Assembly: GCA_905234785.1 (NCBI GenBank)
Contig: CAJOIP010000015.1
Location: 1 to 64,000, forward strand
Source: an uncultured Eggerthellaceae bacterium
Lineage (GTDB): Bacteria > Actinomycetota > Coriobacteriia > Coriobacteriales > Eggerthellaceae
Direction of reading: 5' to 3'
DNA length: 64,000 nucleotides
Under the pieces are notes generated by a model. It searched no databases. It saw only the letters and a program-made list of their open reading frames with translations, and had not been told where the DNA came from. Positions 43,824 to 51,843 of the stretch are shown piece after piece (the first letter of the stretch is position 1; each line of letters starts with the position of its first letter). A program made the position numbers and the translations under genes.

Positions 43824-46670
43824 ATGGCCGAGCATTACCACATACCGGCGCGGCTGAACAAGAAAGGCAAGCCGAGCATCATCCATTGGCGCGGCCTGTT
43901 GTGCGCAACGGGCAGGCGCAACCGCGTCATGGTGTTCGTCATCCTGATGATCGTCACGCTTGCGCTCGCATTCACGCAGTTCGGTTTCGTGGGGCTCGGC
44001 CCAAGCGGCGCCTTCGCCGGATATGGCGTCGTGCTGCTCGCCCCCATCGCCGTTGCCGCGCTTCTGCTTGGCGTGTGGCAGGGCACGTTCTTGGGGCTCG
44101 TGGCAGGCGGCGTCATGTACCTGCACGCCCGTTTCCAGCCGCTCGATTATTTCGAAGTCAATTTCGTCACGCCTTCGACGGCGATCGTCCTGTTCACGAT
44201 CACGGCGTTCTTCCTCAGCCTGCTCATGGCCGTTGCCCTGCGAAAGGATCCGCCATTGTGGCGGCGCATCGTGTACCTGGCAATCGTGCTCTTCGCCGTG
44301 TCGGGCTTTTTCTCCGCCGCCTTTGCGGTAAACGTGTTCATTCAGACGGTCTTGCAGGTGGCGGCCGACATGGCGCTGTCGGGCACGGACGAAATCGATC
44401 GGCAGATGCTGAACGTGTACGCCATATCGATGGCAAGCGAAATGGGCGACGTGTTCTTGCAGCTGCTGTTCGACGCCGCCCTCATGCTCGTCGCGTGTGT
44501 GGTGGTCGACCTTTCCGTCCGTAGGGCGCTCAGCATGCAGGGGATTATCGGCCTGCGCACGAAATTCCGCGGGTGGCTGCTGCTCGTGGTAGCGCTGGCG
44601 TTCATGCTGACGGCCGGGTTCAGCTTCGTCGTCATCACGGAGCAGGCGAAGGAGTCTGCCCAGGTCAGCATGCAGGACGAATGCGGCTACCTTATCAGCC
44701 AGCTGAAAGCCTACGACGAGCGGGCAGAGGGCCTTGCACACTTCATCGCGGGCGATTCGGCTTCTGAAAAGGCCCTGAGCGACGAGGAATCCGACAAGCT
44801 TGAATCGATCTTCTCGATGGAAGACATCTTGTCGGGCTACGACAAGGAGGCCGACGGCACCATCGTGGTGTTCAAGCGCGACGCGGATGCGGGCGGTTCG
44901 GGCGACGCAGGCATGGACGGCTCGAGCAACGCGGACGCAGGCGACTACGCCGTCCTGCTTTCCGACGATCCCGAATACGAGGTTGGAACCAAGGCGGCCG
45001 ACTACATCGGAAACGGCTTCTTGACCGACGCGCTCGGCGCCGATGCGCCGCAAAATTGGGGCATCGTCCAGCGGACGTACGACGAGCACTTGCTGGTCGT
45101 GGACGACTACGACATGGACGATGTGCTCGACGGCGATATAACGATGCAGATCGTGTACATGTACTGCGAGAAGTACAACGACTACGCCGTCCTCATGATC
45201 ACGCCGGCTAGCAAAGTGTTCGCGAACCGCAACGCCACGATGGCGTGGACGTCGCTTTCGGCGCTTGTGCTGTTGTTGGTCGTGTTCGCGCTGGTGTCGC
45301 GTTTGCTCGGCGCCATCGTGGTGCGCCGCATCGACGAAACGAACGGCGTGCTCGGCGAAATCACCGACGGCAACCTCGATGCGCGCGTCGACATACGCGA
45401 CAGCCGCGAGTTCTCGTCGCTTTCCGACGGCGTCAACACCACGGTCGACGCGCTGAAGGGCTGGATCGCCGAAGCGGAATCGCGTATGGACGCCGAGCTG
45501 GCCACGGCGAAGGCCATCCAGGAATCGGCCTTGCCGCGCATCTTCCCGCCGTATCCCGACATCCTGAAGTTCGACATTTACGCCACCATGCATGCGGCGA
45601 AGGAAGTAGGCGGCGACTTCTACGACTTCTTCCTCATCGGCGACGACGCAGGCGCCGACGCTGGCAAGCTCGGGTTCGTCATGGCGGACGTGTCCGGCAA
45701 GGGCGTGCCGGCGGCGTTGTTCATGATGAAGGCCAAGACGCAGCTGCGCGACTACCTGATGAGCGGCATGGAAATCGGCGAGGCCGTGGAAAACGCCAAC
45801 CGGCAGCTGTGCGACGGCAACGACGAGGGCATGTTCGTGACGGCGTGGGTTGGCGTGCTCGACTACGCCACGGGGCGCGTCGACTACGTGAACGCCGGCC
45901 ACAACCCGCCGCTTTTGTGGAGCAAGGATGCTGGTTGGCGCTGGATGAAGCAGGCATCGGGCATGCCGCTTGGCCTGTTCGACACCTTCTCCTACGATGC
46001 CTATTCGGTGGAATGCCAGGTGGGCGACCAGTTCCTGCTGTACACCGATGGCGTGACCGAGGCCATGAACGCCGAAGGCGAGCTGTACGGCGAAGAGCGG
46101 CTGGAAACGCTCGTGAACGCGGACTTCACGTATCACCCGCGTGCGCTCGTCGAGGCCGTGAGGCGCGACGTGGCCAAGCACGCGGCGGGTGCCGAGCAGT
46201 CTGACGACATTACGATCCTGGCGCTCGAGGTGGGCGTGCCGCCCGAGGTCACGGCGACAATCGTGGTGCCAGCCGACGATGCCATGCTTCCGATCGTCAA
46301 CGAGTTCATCCACACCGAGCTCGACCGGCGACTGTGTCCCCTGCGCGCGCAGAAGCAGCTCGACATCGCCGTGGAGGAGCTGTTCGTGAACGTGTGCCAC
46401 TACGCATACGGCGGCGAGTGGAACAAGAGCGATGGCATGGTGCGCGTCAGCTACGCCTACAGCGCCGATCCGCCTTCCGTGAAGGTCGCCATCGCCGACG
46501 ACGGCGTGCCGTACGACCCGCTGGCCAAGCCCGATGCGGTCACGCCCGACGACATCATGGAGGTTCCCATCGGCGGTTTGGGCATTCTCATGGCCAAGAA
46601 CAGCGTCGACAACATGACCTACGAGCGCGTCGACGGCAGCAACGTGGTGACCATCGAGAAGAAGTGGTGA
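43824..46670 (+). CDS. Membrane-bound SpoIIE-type PP2C phosphatase with HAMP and C-terminal histidine-kinase-like ATPase
   Basis: Translation probably starts at ATG 43824 (948 residues, CGGAG upstream). Six or more helices in the first 220 residues and one near 265 precede an extracytoplasmic sensor-like part (about 285-455). Another helix (about 475) leads to a HAMP (RRIDETNGVLGEITDGNLDA). The PP2C/SpoIIE domain follows (AKEVGGDFYDFF, FVMADVSGKGVPAALFM, QSDDITILALE). The end is an RsbW-like ATPase (LDIAVEELFVNVCHYAY, VAIADDGVPYDP, GGLGILMAKNSVD). Such proteins control anti-sigma/anti-anti-sigma partner switching in response to outside signals. No STAS partner is nearby. Confidence 0.88.
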   Translation: MAEHYHIPARLNKKGKPSIIHWRGLLCATGRRNRVMVFVILMIVTLALAFTQFGFVGLGPSGAFAGYGVVLLAPIAVAALLLGVWQGTFLGLVAGGVMYLHARFQPLDYFEVNFVTPSTAIVLFTITAFFLSLLMAVALRKDPPLWRRIVYLAIVLFAVSGFFSAAFAVNVFIQTVLQVAADMALSGTDEIDRQMLNVYAISMASEMGDVFLQLLFDAALMLVACVVVDLSVRRALSMQGIIGLRTKFRGWLLLVVALAFMLTAGFSFVVITEQAKESAQVSMQDECGYLISQLKAYDERAEGLAHFIAGDSASEKALSDEESDKLESIFSMEDILSGYDKEADGTIVVFKRDADAGGSGDAGMDGSSNADAGDYAVLLSDDPEYEVGTKAADYIGNGFLTDALGADAPQNWGIVQRTYDEHLLVVDDYDMDDVLDGDITMQIVYMYCEKYNDYAVLMITPASKVFANRNATMAWTSLSALVLLLVVFALVSRLLGAIVVRRIDETNGVLGEITDGNLDARVDIRDSREFSSLSDGVNTTVDALKGWIAEAESRMDAELATAKAIQESALPRIFPPYPDILKFDIYATMHAAKEVGGDFYDFFLIGDDAGADAGKLGFVMADVSGKGVPAALFMMKAKTQLRDYLMSGMEIGEAVENANRQLCDGNDEGMFVTAWVGVLDYATGRVDYVNAGHNPPLLWSKDAGWRWMKQASGMPLGLFDTFSYDAYSVECQVGDQFLLYTDGVTEAMNAEGELYGEERLETLVNADFTYHPRALVEAVRRDVAKHAAGAEQSDDITILALEVGVPPEVTATIVVPADDAMLPIVNEFIHTELDRRLCPLRAQKQLDIAVEELFVNVCHYAYGGEWNKSDGMVRVSYAYSADPPSVKVAIADDGVPYDPLAKPDAVTPDDIMEVPIGGLGILMAKNSVDNMTYERVDGSNVVTIEKKW

Positions 46671-46694
46671 GGTTGAACCGATGGCGGGTTTGCG

Positions 46695-47159
46695 TTATTG
46701 CCAGGCGCCCGTGAAGTGAAGGGTGGTGCCGCCCTTTTCCACCTTGAGGTCGTTGCCGAACCGGGATACCTTGCGCTCACCCGTCGGAGCGACAAGCTCG
46801 AGGCTTACCTCTGCGCTCTCGTCGAACCCGAGGGCGCTCAGCTCTTCCAGCGTTTCTTGCAGCGTCTTCTGCTCGAAGTCGTCGCTCCACGTAATCACGA
46901 GCGTGGGCCGCGCGCCTTCCGCTTCCCGTTTCTCGAAACGCACGCCGGCGGTTCCGAAATCCCATTGCGGGCCGCGCTTGAACAGGCCGCCCGATTCCGA
47001 ATCGCGGTCGAGCACGAACTTCAGGGGCAGGTCGAACGCCGCCTGGCGTCGCAGCACGTCGATGATTTCCGCGAGCGGAATGCGCTTGCGGAATTTGCGC
47101 TCGTAATTGTTAGCCTGCCTAAGCCCGGCGTTGGCGAACTTATCGCTGGAAAATGCCAT
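46695..47159 (-). CDS. Conserved hypothetical protein, function unknown
   Basis: I do not recognise a family for this 154-residue protein. It begins MAFSSDKFANAGLRQANNYE and is rich in alternating beta pattern: LKFVLDRDSESGG, RPTLVITWSDDFEQ, VSRFGNDLKVEKGGTTLHFT. A helical segment around residues 20-45 contains KRIPLAEIIDVLRRQAAFDL. No signal peptide or membrane helix is present, so it should be cytoplasmic. It is convergent with the phosphatase gene and divergent from the aldo/keto reductase. The start at 47159 is preceded by GAAGAAGGGG; the longer frame to 47372 crosses the divergent promoter region. Confidence 0.6.
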   Translation of the reverse strand: MAFSSDKFANAGLRQANNYERKFRKRIPLAEIIDVLRRQAAFDLPLKFVLDRDSESGGLFKRGPQWDFGTAGVRFEKREAEGARPTLVITWSDDFEQKTLQETLEELSALGFDESAEVSLELVAPTGERKVSRFGNDLKVEKGGTTLHFTGAWQ

Positions 47160-47289
47160 GGGACCCCTTCTTCCTGTGCCTCGATGGTAACGTAACCTGC
47201 ATGCCGCGGCAAGTTCGCAGTTATGGGTCGAAAGAGTCAGCTTTCGCCGTATACTTGTGTCATCGTACATCCCAAGGAGAGGGGGCGCC

Positions 47290-48447
47290 ATGGCGCTTGA
47301 CACGTCCAAGATCAGCAAGCTCGGGTTCGGCTGCATGCGCTTCGAGGGGCGCGCCGACGACACGATCGACATCGCGCAGGTGTCCGAGATGGTCGACTGC
47401 TACCTCGAAGCCGGCGGGAACTACTTCGACACTGCCTGGGCTTACCCGAACAGCGAGGCGGCGCTCGGCAAGGCGCTGTGTGCGCGGCACCCGCGCGATT
47501 CGTATTACATCGCATCGAAATGCGTGGCGTGGAACCATTGCGAAAGCACCGACGACCTGGAAAAGCAGCTGCAGGAAACGCTCGACAACCTGGGCGTCGA
47601 TTATCTCGACGTGTACCTCATGCACAACCTGGGCGGTAGGCGCACGGCGGCCTTCCAGAAATACAACGCGTGGGAGTTCATGCGCTCGGTGAAGGAACGC
47701 GGCTTGGCCAAGCACATCGGCTTCTCGGCGCACTGCACGCCGGAAGAGCTCGAGCAGTTCCTGGCAGACTACCCCGACGCCGAGCTGGTGCAGCTGCAGA
47801 TCAACTACCTCGATTGGGAAAGCCCCTCGTTCCGCGAGCGCGAATGCGTGGAAATCGCCCAGGCCCACGGCATCCCCGTCGTGGCGATGGAGCCTGTGAA
47901 GGGCGGCATCTTGGCCGAGCCCTCGCAGGCCGTACGCGACGTGCTCGATGCCGCGTTCCCGAACGATTCGTACGCCACTGCCGCGCTGCGCTTCGCCGCG
48001 AGCGCCCCGGGCGTGTTCTGCGCGCTTTCGGGCATGAGCACGATAGAGCAGGTGCAGGACAACTGCCGTGCGTTCGCCGATTTCAAGCCCCTTTCCGATG
48101 ACGAGCAAGCTGCCATCAGGCAGGCTCAGAAGGTCATGGCGGAAAGCGGCGCCATCCAATGCACGGGCTGCGATTACTGCGCGAAGGTGTGCCCGCAGGG
48201 CATCGGCATCTCCGGGTCGCTGACGGCGCTGAACTACCTCATCAACTTCGGCGATCCGTACAAGGCGAATTACCAGCTGGGCTTCGTCGTGCGCTTCAAC
48301 GGCGGCAAGGCCATGCCAAGCGAGTGCATTCGCTGCGGTGCCTGCGAGGAAGCGTGCCCGCAGAACATCCCGATCCTGGAATGCTTCGACCGCATCGCCG
48401 AGGAAATCGTGCCGTTCAGCAAGCCGACCGTCCTCATGAAGCCGTAA
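47290..48447 (+). CDS. Aldo/keto reductase with C-terminal ferredoxin domain
   Basis: This 385-residue protein has an aldo/keto reductase barrel with the tetrad Asp (NYFDTAWAYPNSE, near 44), Tyr in AYP, Lys (YYIASKC, near 79) and His (VYLMHN, near 110). Two [4Fe-4S] clusters follow: CTGCDYCAKVCP (near 287) and CIRCGACEEACP (near 345). This fusion type is common in anaerobes. It presumably passes electrons between ferredoxin and a carbonyl substrate, which is unknown. Start ATG 47290 has AAGGAGAGGG upstream. Confidence 0.85.
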   Translation: MALDTSKISKLGFGCMRFEGRADDTIDIAQVSEMVDCYLEAGGNYFDTAWAYPNSEAALGKALCARHPRDSYYIASKCVAWNHCESTDDLEKQLQETLDNLGVDYLDVYLMHNLGGRRTAAFQKYNAWEFMRSVKERGLAKHIGFSAHCTPEELEQFLADYPDAELVQLQINYLDWESPSFRERECVEIAQAHGIPVVAMEPVKGGILAEPSQAVRDVLDAAFPNDSYATAALRFAASAPGVFCALSGMSTIEQVQDNCRAFADFKPLSDDEQAAIRQAQKVMAESGAIQCTGCDYCAKVCPQGIGISGSLTALNYLINFGDPYKANYQLGFVVRFNGGKAMPSECIRCGACEEACPQNIPILECFDRIAEEIVPFSKPTVLMKP

Positions 48448-48534
48448 TGGCGCCGTGCGCGCCAAAGTGGCCAGGCCAGTTTGGCGCATTCTGAGGTAGA
48501 CTAATCGCAACATCCAACGTGAAAGGAGAACGTC

Positions 48535-49005
48535 ATGGCTTCATTCACCAACATCTTGGTTCCGTTCGACGGGTCCGACGCCGCCAAGCGGGCGCTCGAT
48601 GCCGCTGTGGGCATCGCCGCCGAGAACGCAACCATCACCCTGCTGCAGGCTGCTGACCAGCCTTTTGCCGCCGACCCGACCGCGGTCGTGGCCGAGCGCA
48701 TGGCCGGCGTCGTGCGTAGCGAGGAAGAAACCGAGAAGGACATCGCCGCCTATTGGGAAAACGTCGAGGCGTCGCTCGTGCGCATCGCCGAGGAGGCGCG
48801 TGCCGAATCCGGCAAGGACGTGAAGATGGTCACCGCCGCCGTCGAGGGCAATCCTGCGGCCGTTATCACCAACTACGCCGAGAAGAACGGCGTCGACATC
48901 ATCGTCATGGGCCGCCGCGGCCTGGGTTCGGTCCGCTCGATGCTCGGCAGCGTGTCGCAGCGCGTAGCCCACGAAACCGACCTGCCGCTTCTGCTTGTGA
49001 AGTAA
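48535..49005 (+). CDS. Universal stress protein (UspA family)
   Basis: This 156-residue Usp-fold protein begins MASFTNILVPFDGSDAAKRA. It carries the ATP-binding G-x2-G-x9-G-S motif, seen as GRRGLGSVRSMLGSVSQRV near residues 127-145. ATP-binding Usps help survival under stress or growth arrest. The start ATG 48535 has GAAAGGAGA at the right spacing. It is monocistronic and ended by a good terminator. Confidence 0.9.
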   Translation: MASFTNILVPFDGSDAAKRALDAAVGIAAENATITLLQAADQPFAADPTAVVAERMAGVVRSEEETEKDIAAYWENVEASLVRIAEEARAESGKDVKMVTAAVEGNPAAVITNYAEKNGVDIIVMGRRGLGSVRSMLGSVSQRVAHETDLPLLLVK

Positions 49006-49028
49006 GCGCAGCCGGCTTGCTGAACTTG

Positions 49029-49059
49029 AAACGCCGCCCGCATTGCGAGCGGCGTTTTC
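49029..49059 (+). terminator. Terminator of the universal stress protein gene
   Basis: The stem aaacgccgc...gcggcgttt with a short loop is followed by TTCGTTTG. Confidence 0.75.
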
Positions 49060-49079
49060 GTTTGCCGATAATGCTGCAG

Positions 49080-49203
49080 GTAAACCGTAGGGGCGCTCTC
49101 CGAGCGCCCGTGCCCGCAAGGGCGCATGAGCGCAGCGCATCAACGACGGTTGGATGTGCCGCCTTCGGCCGGCGGGCGCTCGGAGAGCGCCCCTACGGTT
49201 TAC
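49080..49203. repeat. Inverted repeat, family C copy 2
   Basis: Perfect 31-bp arms (49080-49110 and 49173-49203), gtaaaccgtaggggcgctct... and complement, flank a 62-bp centre. The centre holds a small ccttcggccgg hairpin. The copy at 18137-18200 shares the aggggc / gcgcccgt arms with a different centre. Confidence 0.8.
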
Positions 49204-49211
49204 AAGCAATG

Positions 49212-50315
49212 CTATTCCAGCTCGAATGTCAGCAACACGGGGTTGTGGTCGCTGTAGGCGAAGCCGGTGTCGATGTTTTGGGCGGTCGCCTTCACGTTGT
49301 CCGACACGACGAAGCCGTCGACCGTCACCGTGTAGGTGTAGCCCTTCTCGTAGGGCACGTCGTTGTTGCGACAGGTCGGGACCGTTTCGATGTTGTCGGC
49401 GCGCACGATGGAAAAGCCCGCGGGCAGAAGCGATTCGTCGAACGTCGACACCCAGGGCGGCACTTGGAAGCCCGATTCGTACATGTCCTCGCTGCCGCAC
49501 AGCGCATGGTTCCAGTCGCCTCCCACGATGACGTAATTGCCCGCGGCGGCTTCCGTTTCCAAAATGCCCGTGAGCAGGTCGAGTTGCTGCGCGCGGATGA
49601 GCCCGCCCTCGTCGTAGGCCGACATATGGTTGTTGATCAGCACGAGCTCCTTGCCGCCTTCGACGGGCAGTCGCTCCACGAGGAAGCAGCGGTCAAGGTC
49701 GAAGAACTTGGTGGGGAAGGACTCGTCGATGGGGTAGCTGCGGCGCGTGGCCGAATCGACATGCGCGTCGCCGAGCGCGAGCAGGCCCGCGTTCACGGTG
49801 CCATGCGGATCGCCGAACGGGTAGGCGAGGTAGCCGCTGTGGAAGTTCGGTGCGAACGCCGAGCTGAAGTCGGGAAACGCACCTTCCATCGCGGCTTTCT
49901 GGTTCACCTGGTAGCTGCGGGTCGAATCGGTGTCGACCTCCTGCAGCAGCATGAAGTCGGCGCCGAGCCCCCGCAGCGTCTCGATGGAGCCGTTCGTGCA
50001 GGCTTCCACGCTTTCGCGGCTGACTGCGGTCGAATGCTCGCCGACCGTTTCGGTGCCGTCAGCCAAGATGCCCTCGTCCATGAAGAACGTGTAGTCGGGG
50101 GTGTAGGCGCCGAACCCGATGTTATACGTCGCGGCCGAATACGCGGTGCCGGTCTTCAGCGTTGCGCTCGGGTTGTTCTCGACTTCGACCGTCGTATCGT
50201 CGGCGATGCGGTAATACGTCGTTTCCAGGTAGACGAGGTAGCCTACCACTACCACAATCGCCGCCACCAGCACGACGCCGACAACCTGCAGGATTCGCTT
50301 CACCGCTTTAGGCAT
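49212..50315 (-). CDS. Membrane-anchored endonuclease/exonuclease/phosphatase-family protein
   Basis: This 367-residue protein has an N-terminal helix (about 8-28, ILQVVGVVLVAAIVVVVGYL). An extracytoplasmic EEP domain follows: AATYNIGFG, DFMLLQEVDTD (metal-binding Glu), LVLINNHMSAYDEG, YVIVGGDWNH and the closing YSDHNPVLLTFE with the Asp-His pair. The family includes sphingomyelinases and DNases. Lack of a signal-peptidase site suggests anchoring. Substrate is unknown. The start is at ATG 50315, though ATG 50327 (12 bp upstream) is possible. A 29-bp palindrome lies before the start, and the lipoprotein gene is divergent. Confidence 0.8.
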   Translation of the reverse strand: MPKAVKRILQVVGVVLVAAIVVVVGYLVYLETTYYRIADDTTVEVENNPSATLKTGTAYSAATYNIGFGAYTPDYTFFMDEGILADGTETVGEHSTAVSRESVEACTNGSIETLRGLGADFMLLQEVDTDSTRSYQVNQKAAMEGAFPDFSSAFAPNFHSGYLAYPFGDPHGTVNAGLLALGDAHVDSATRRSYPIDESFPTKFFDLDRCFLVERLPVEGGKELVLINNHMSAYDEGGLIRAQQLDLLTGILETEAAAGNYVIVGGDWNHALCGSEDMYESGFQVPPWVSTFDESLLPAGFSIVRADNIETVPTCRNNDVPYEKGYTYTVTVDGFVVSDNVKATAQNIDTGFAYSDHNPVLLTFELE

Positions 50316-50332
50316 GTCCCCCCCCATTCAGG

Positions 50333-50361
50333 TAATCAATTTCCTCGGAGGAAATTGATTA
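50333..50361. promoter_or_regulatory. 29-bp perfect palindrome between divergent genes, probable operator
   Basis: The arms taatcaatttcctc and gaggaaattgatta are exact complements around one central base. The site lies 6-18 bp before the exonuclease-like gene, and 100 bp before the lipoprotein gene. It has no T-tract and is AT-rich, unlike the GC-rich terminator hairpins here. Confidence 0.5.
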
Positions 50362-50460
50362 TCGAATTCCCCTGGACCGATGTCCCAAATTCTACTTCAT
50401 ACGGTGCAGCTTGTGCGAGTTTGCGCTACCCTGTGCTTGTCTCCGAGGGAAGGGAAGAAT

Positions 50461-51231
50461 ATGAAACGTTTCATGACGGGTGTGTTTGCCGTGGCCTGCG
50501 CTGGTGCGATGTGCATGGGGCTTGTGGCATGCGGCGGCGGTTCTTCAAGCGGCAGCGCTTCGGCCAGCTCGGCTAGCGCCAGTGCCAGTGCTTCCGCCTC
50601 ATCCGCGTCCGCGTCGGCTTCGTCCAGCTCCGCTTCGGCGCTGAATCCGGACAACCTTGTCGACCCGGCCACGATTAACCCCGGCTGGCTTGATAGCGGC
50701 GTGCGCACGTCCGACGTGTGGTTCCTGAACGGCGATACGTCCGCCGAAGGCATCTTCTTCACGAACGCCGCGAACGACGCCGGCCTGTCCTACACCAAGG
50801 TCGACGCCAACGACGAGGAAACCGACAGCGAGTTCGACCTCGTCATCACCGAGGACCTGCACCTGCGCACCGCCGGCACCACGGCGCCCAAGATCGACAT
50901 CGTCTTCGACGACGATATGAACTGCTACGACTACGTCACCGGCAACTTCTACAGCCGCGGCGACCTGCAGGAGCTCACCAACATGGTCGCGGGCAAGACG
51001 TTCGCCGACCCCGACCGCCAGATCGAGATGACGTTCTTCGAGGACGGCACTTACACCGAGACCGTAAAGGGCGAATCCGAGAACGGCACGTGGAAGGTGG
51101 CTGCCTCGACGGTCGTCGAAATGACGTACGATTCCGACGGCTACGTCGAGGAGTACCGCCTGACCATCGACGACGGCGCCGTCACCCAGATCATGGACAG
51201 TGGCTGGAAGTACTACACCCTGAAGAAGTAG
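50461..51231 (+). CDS. Secreted lipoprotein with Ser/Ala linker
   Basis: This 256-residue protein starts MKRFMTGVFAVACAGAMCMG and has the lipobox LVACGG (Cys near 24). A low-complexity Ser/Ala stretch (about 28-62) spaces the folded domain from the membrane. The domain has a beta-rich pattern with SEFDLVITEDLHLRTAGTTA, GNFYSRGDLQELTNMVAGKT and GTWKVAASTVVEMTYDSDGY, a lipocalin-like ending comparable to the lipoprotein at 4776-5156. Function is unknown. The start is ATG 50461, preceded by GAGGGAAGGGAAGA. It is ended by a bidirectional terminator. Confidence 0.7.
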   Translation: MKRFMTGVFAVACAGAMCMGLVACGGGSSSGSASASSASASASASASSASASASSSSASALNPDNLVDPATINPGWLDSGVRTSDVWFLNGDTSAEGIFFTNAANDAGLSYTKVDANDEETDSEFDLVITEDLHLRTAGTTAPKIDIVFDDDMNCYDYVTGNFYSRGDLQELTNMVAGKTFADPDRQIEMTFFEDGTYTETVKGESENGTWKVAASTVVEMTYDSDGYVEEYRLTIDDGAVTQIMDSGWKYYTLKK

Positions 51232-51256
51232 CCCGAAGGGGCACTCCCCATTAGGC

Positions 51257-51296
51257 AAAAGGCGCCCGGGTTGCAATTGCACCCGGGCGCTTTTTC
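51257..51296. terminator. Bidirectional terminator
   Basis: A stem ggcgcccgggt-gcaa / ttgc-acccgggcgc is flanked by AAAA on the left and TTTTT on the right, serving both convergent genes. Confidence 0.85.
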
Positions 51297-51309
51297 GTCC
51301 CGCCAGCTG

Positions 51310-51693
51310 CTACATGAGTTTCGGAAGCTGCGTGATCAGCAGCACGACGGCCACGATGACCACGACGATGACGGCAATCGCCGCCCAGTTCTTGCGTGCG
51401 CTGCCCAGCTGTTCGATGCGCTGCTCGGTGAATTGGGCTTTCTGCTCGTCGGTCAGCTCGTCCGATTCCATTGCGATTTGGTAAGCGACGTGCTTGCAGG
51501 CGTTGTCGAAGTTCGCCTCGTCGTCGGCGATGCCGGGTATGCGCGTGAACATCTCGTCGAGGCGCATTTGGAAATCGGCGAGGTACGATTCGAGTTCGCC
51601 GGGCGTGCGCCCTCCAAGGCTCGTTCGCAGGTACGCCATCTGCTTCTCGCAGTAGGTGCGGTAATTCGCTTGCCTTTGTGCAGCCTTGCTCAT
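51310..51693 (-). CDS. Small tail-anchored membrane protein, function unknown
   Basis: This 127-residue protein starts MSKAAQRQANYRTYCEKQMA. The helical cytoplasmic part contains YLADFQMRLDEMFTRIPGIA and DEEANFDNACKHVAYQIAME. One C-terminal helix follows (about 104-122, AAIAVIVVVIVAVVLLITQL). This layout recalls DUF1700-like or sporulation-independent small membrane proteins, but I cannot name a family. The start at 51693 follows GGAGCGACCG; the frame extends upstream to 51792 without a site. Confidence 0.55.
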   Translation of the reverse strand: MSKAAQRQANYRTYCEKQMAYLRTSLGGRTPGELESYLADFQMRLDEMFTRIPGIADDEANFDNACKHVAYQIAMESDELTDEQKAQFTEQRIEQLGSARKNWAAIAVIVVVIVAVVLLITQLPKLM

Positions 51694-51843
51694 CGGTCGC
51701 TCCTTTGCGCATCGACGCCGTGCATGCCCATTGTAACTTGAAGATGTCCTCTTGGTGCACGGTCGGCAGCTGGTGGTTAGCACTGCTGTCATAAAAGCGC
51801 GCTCATCTGGTACTATGTGTTTCGAAGATTTCGCAAGAGGGGC

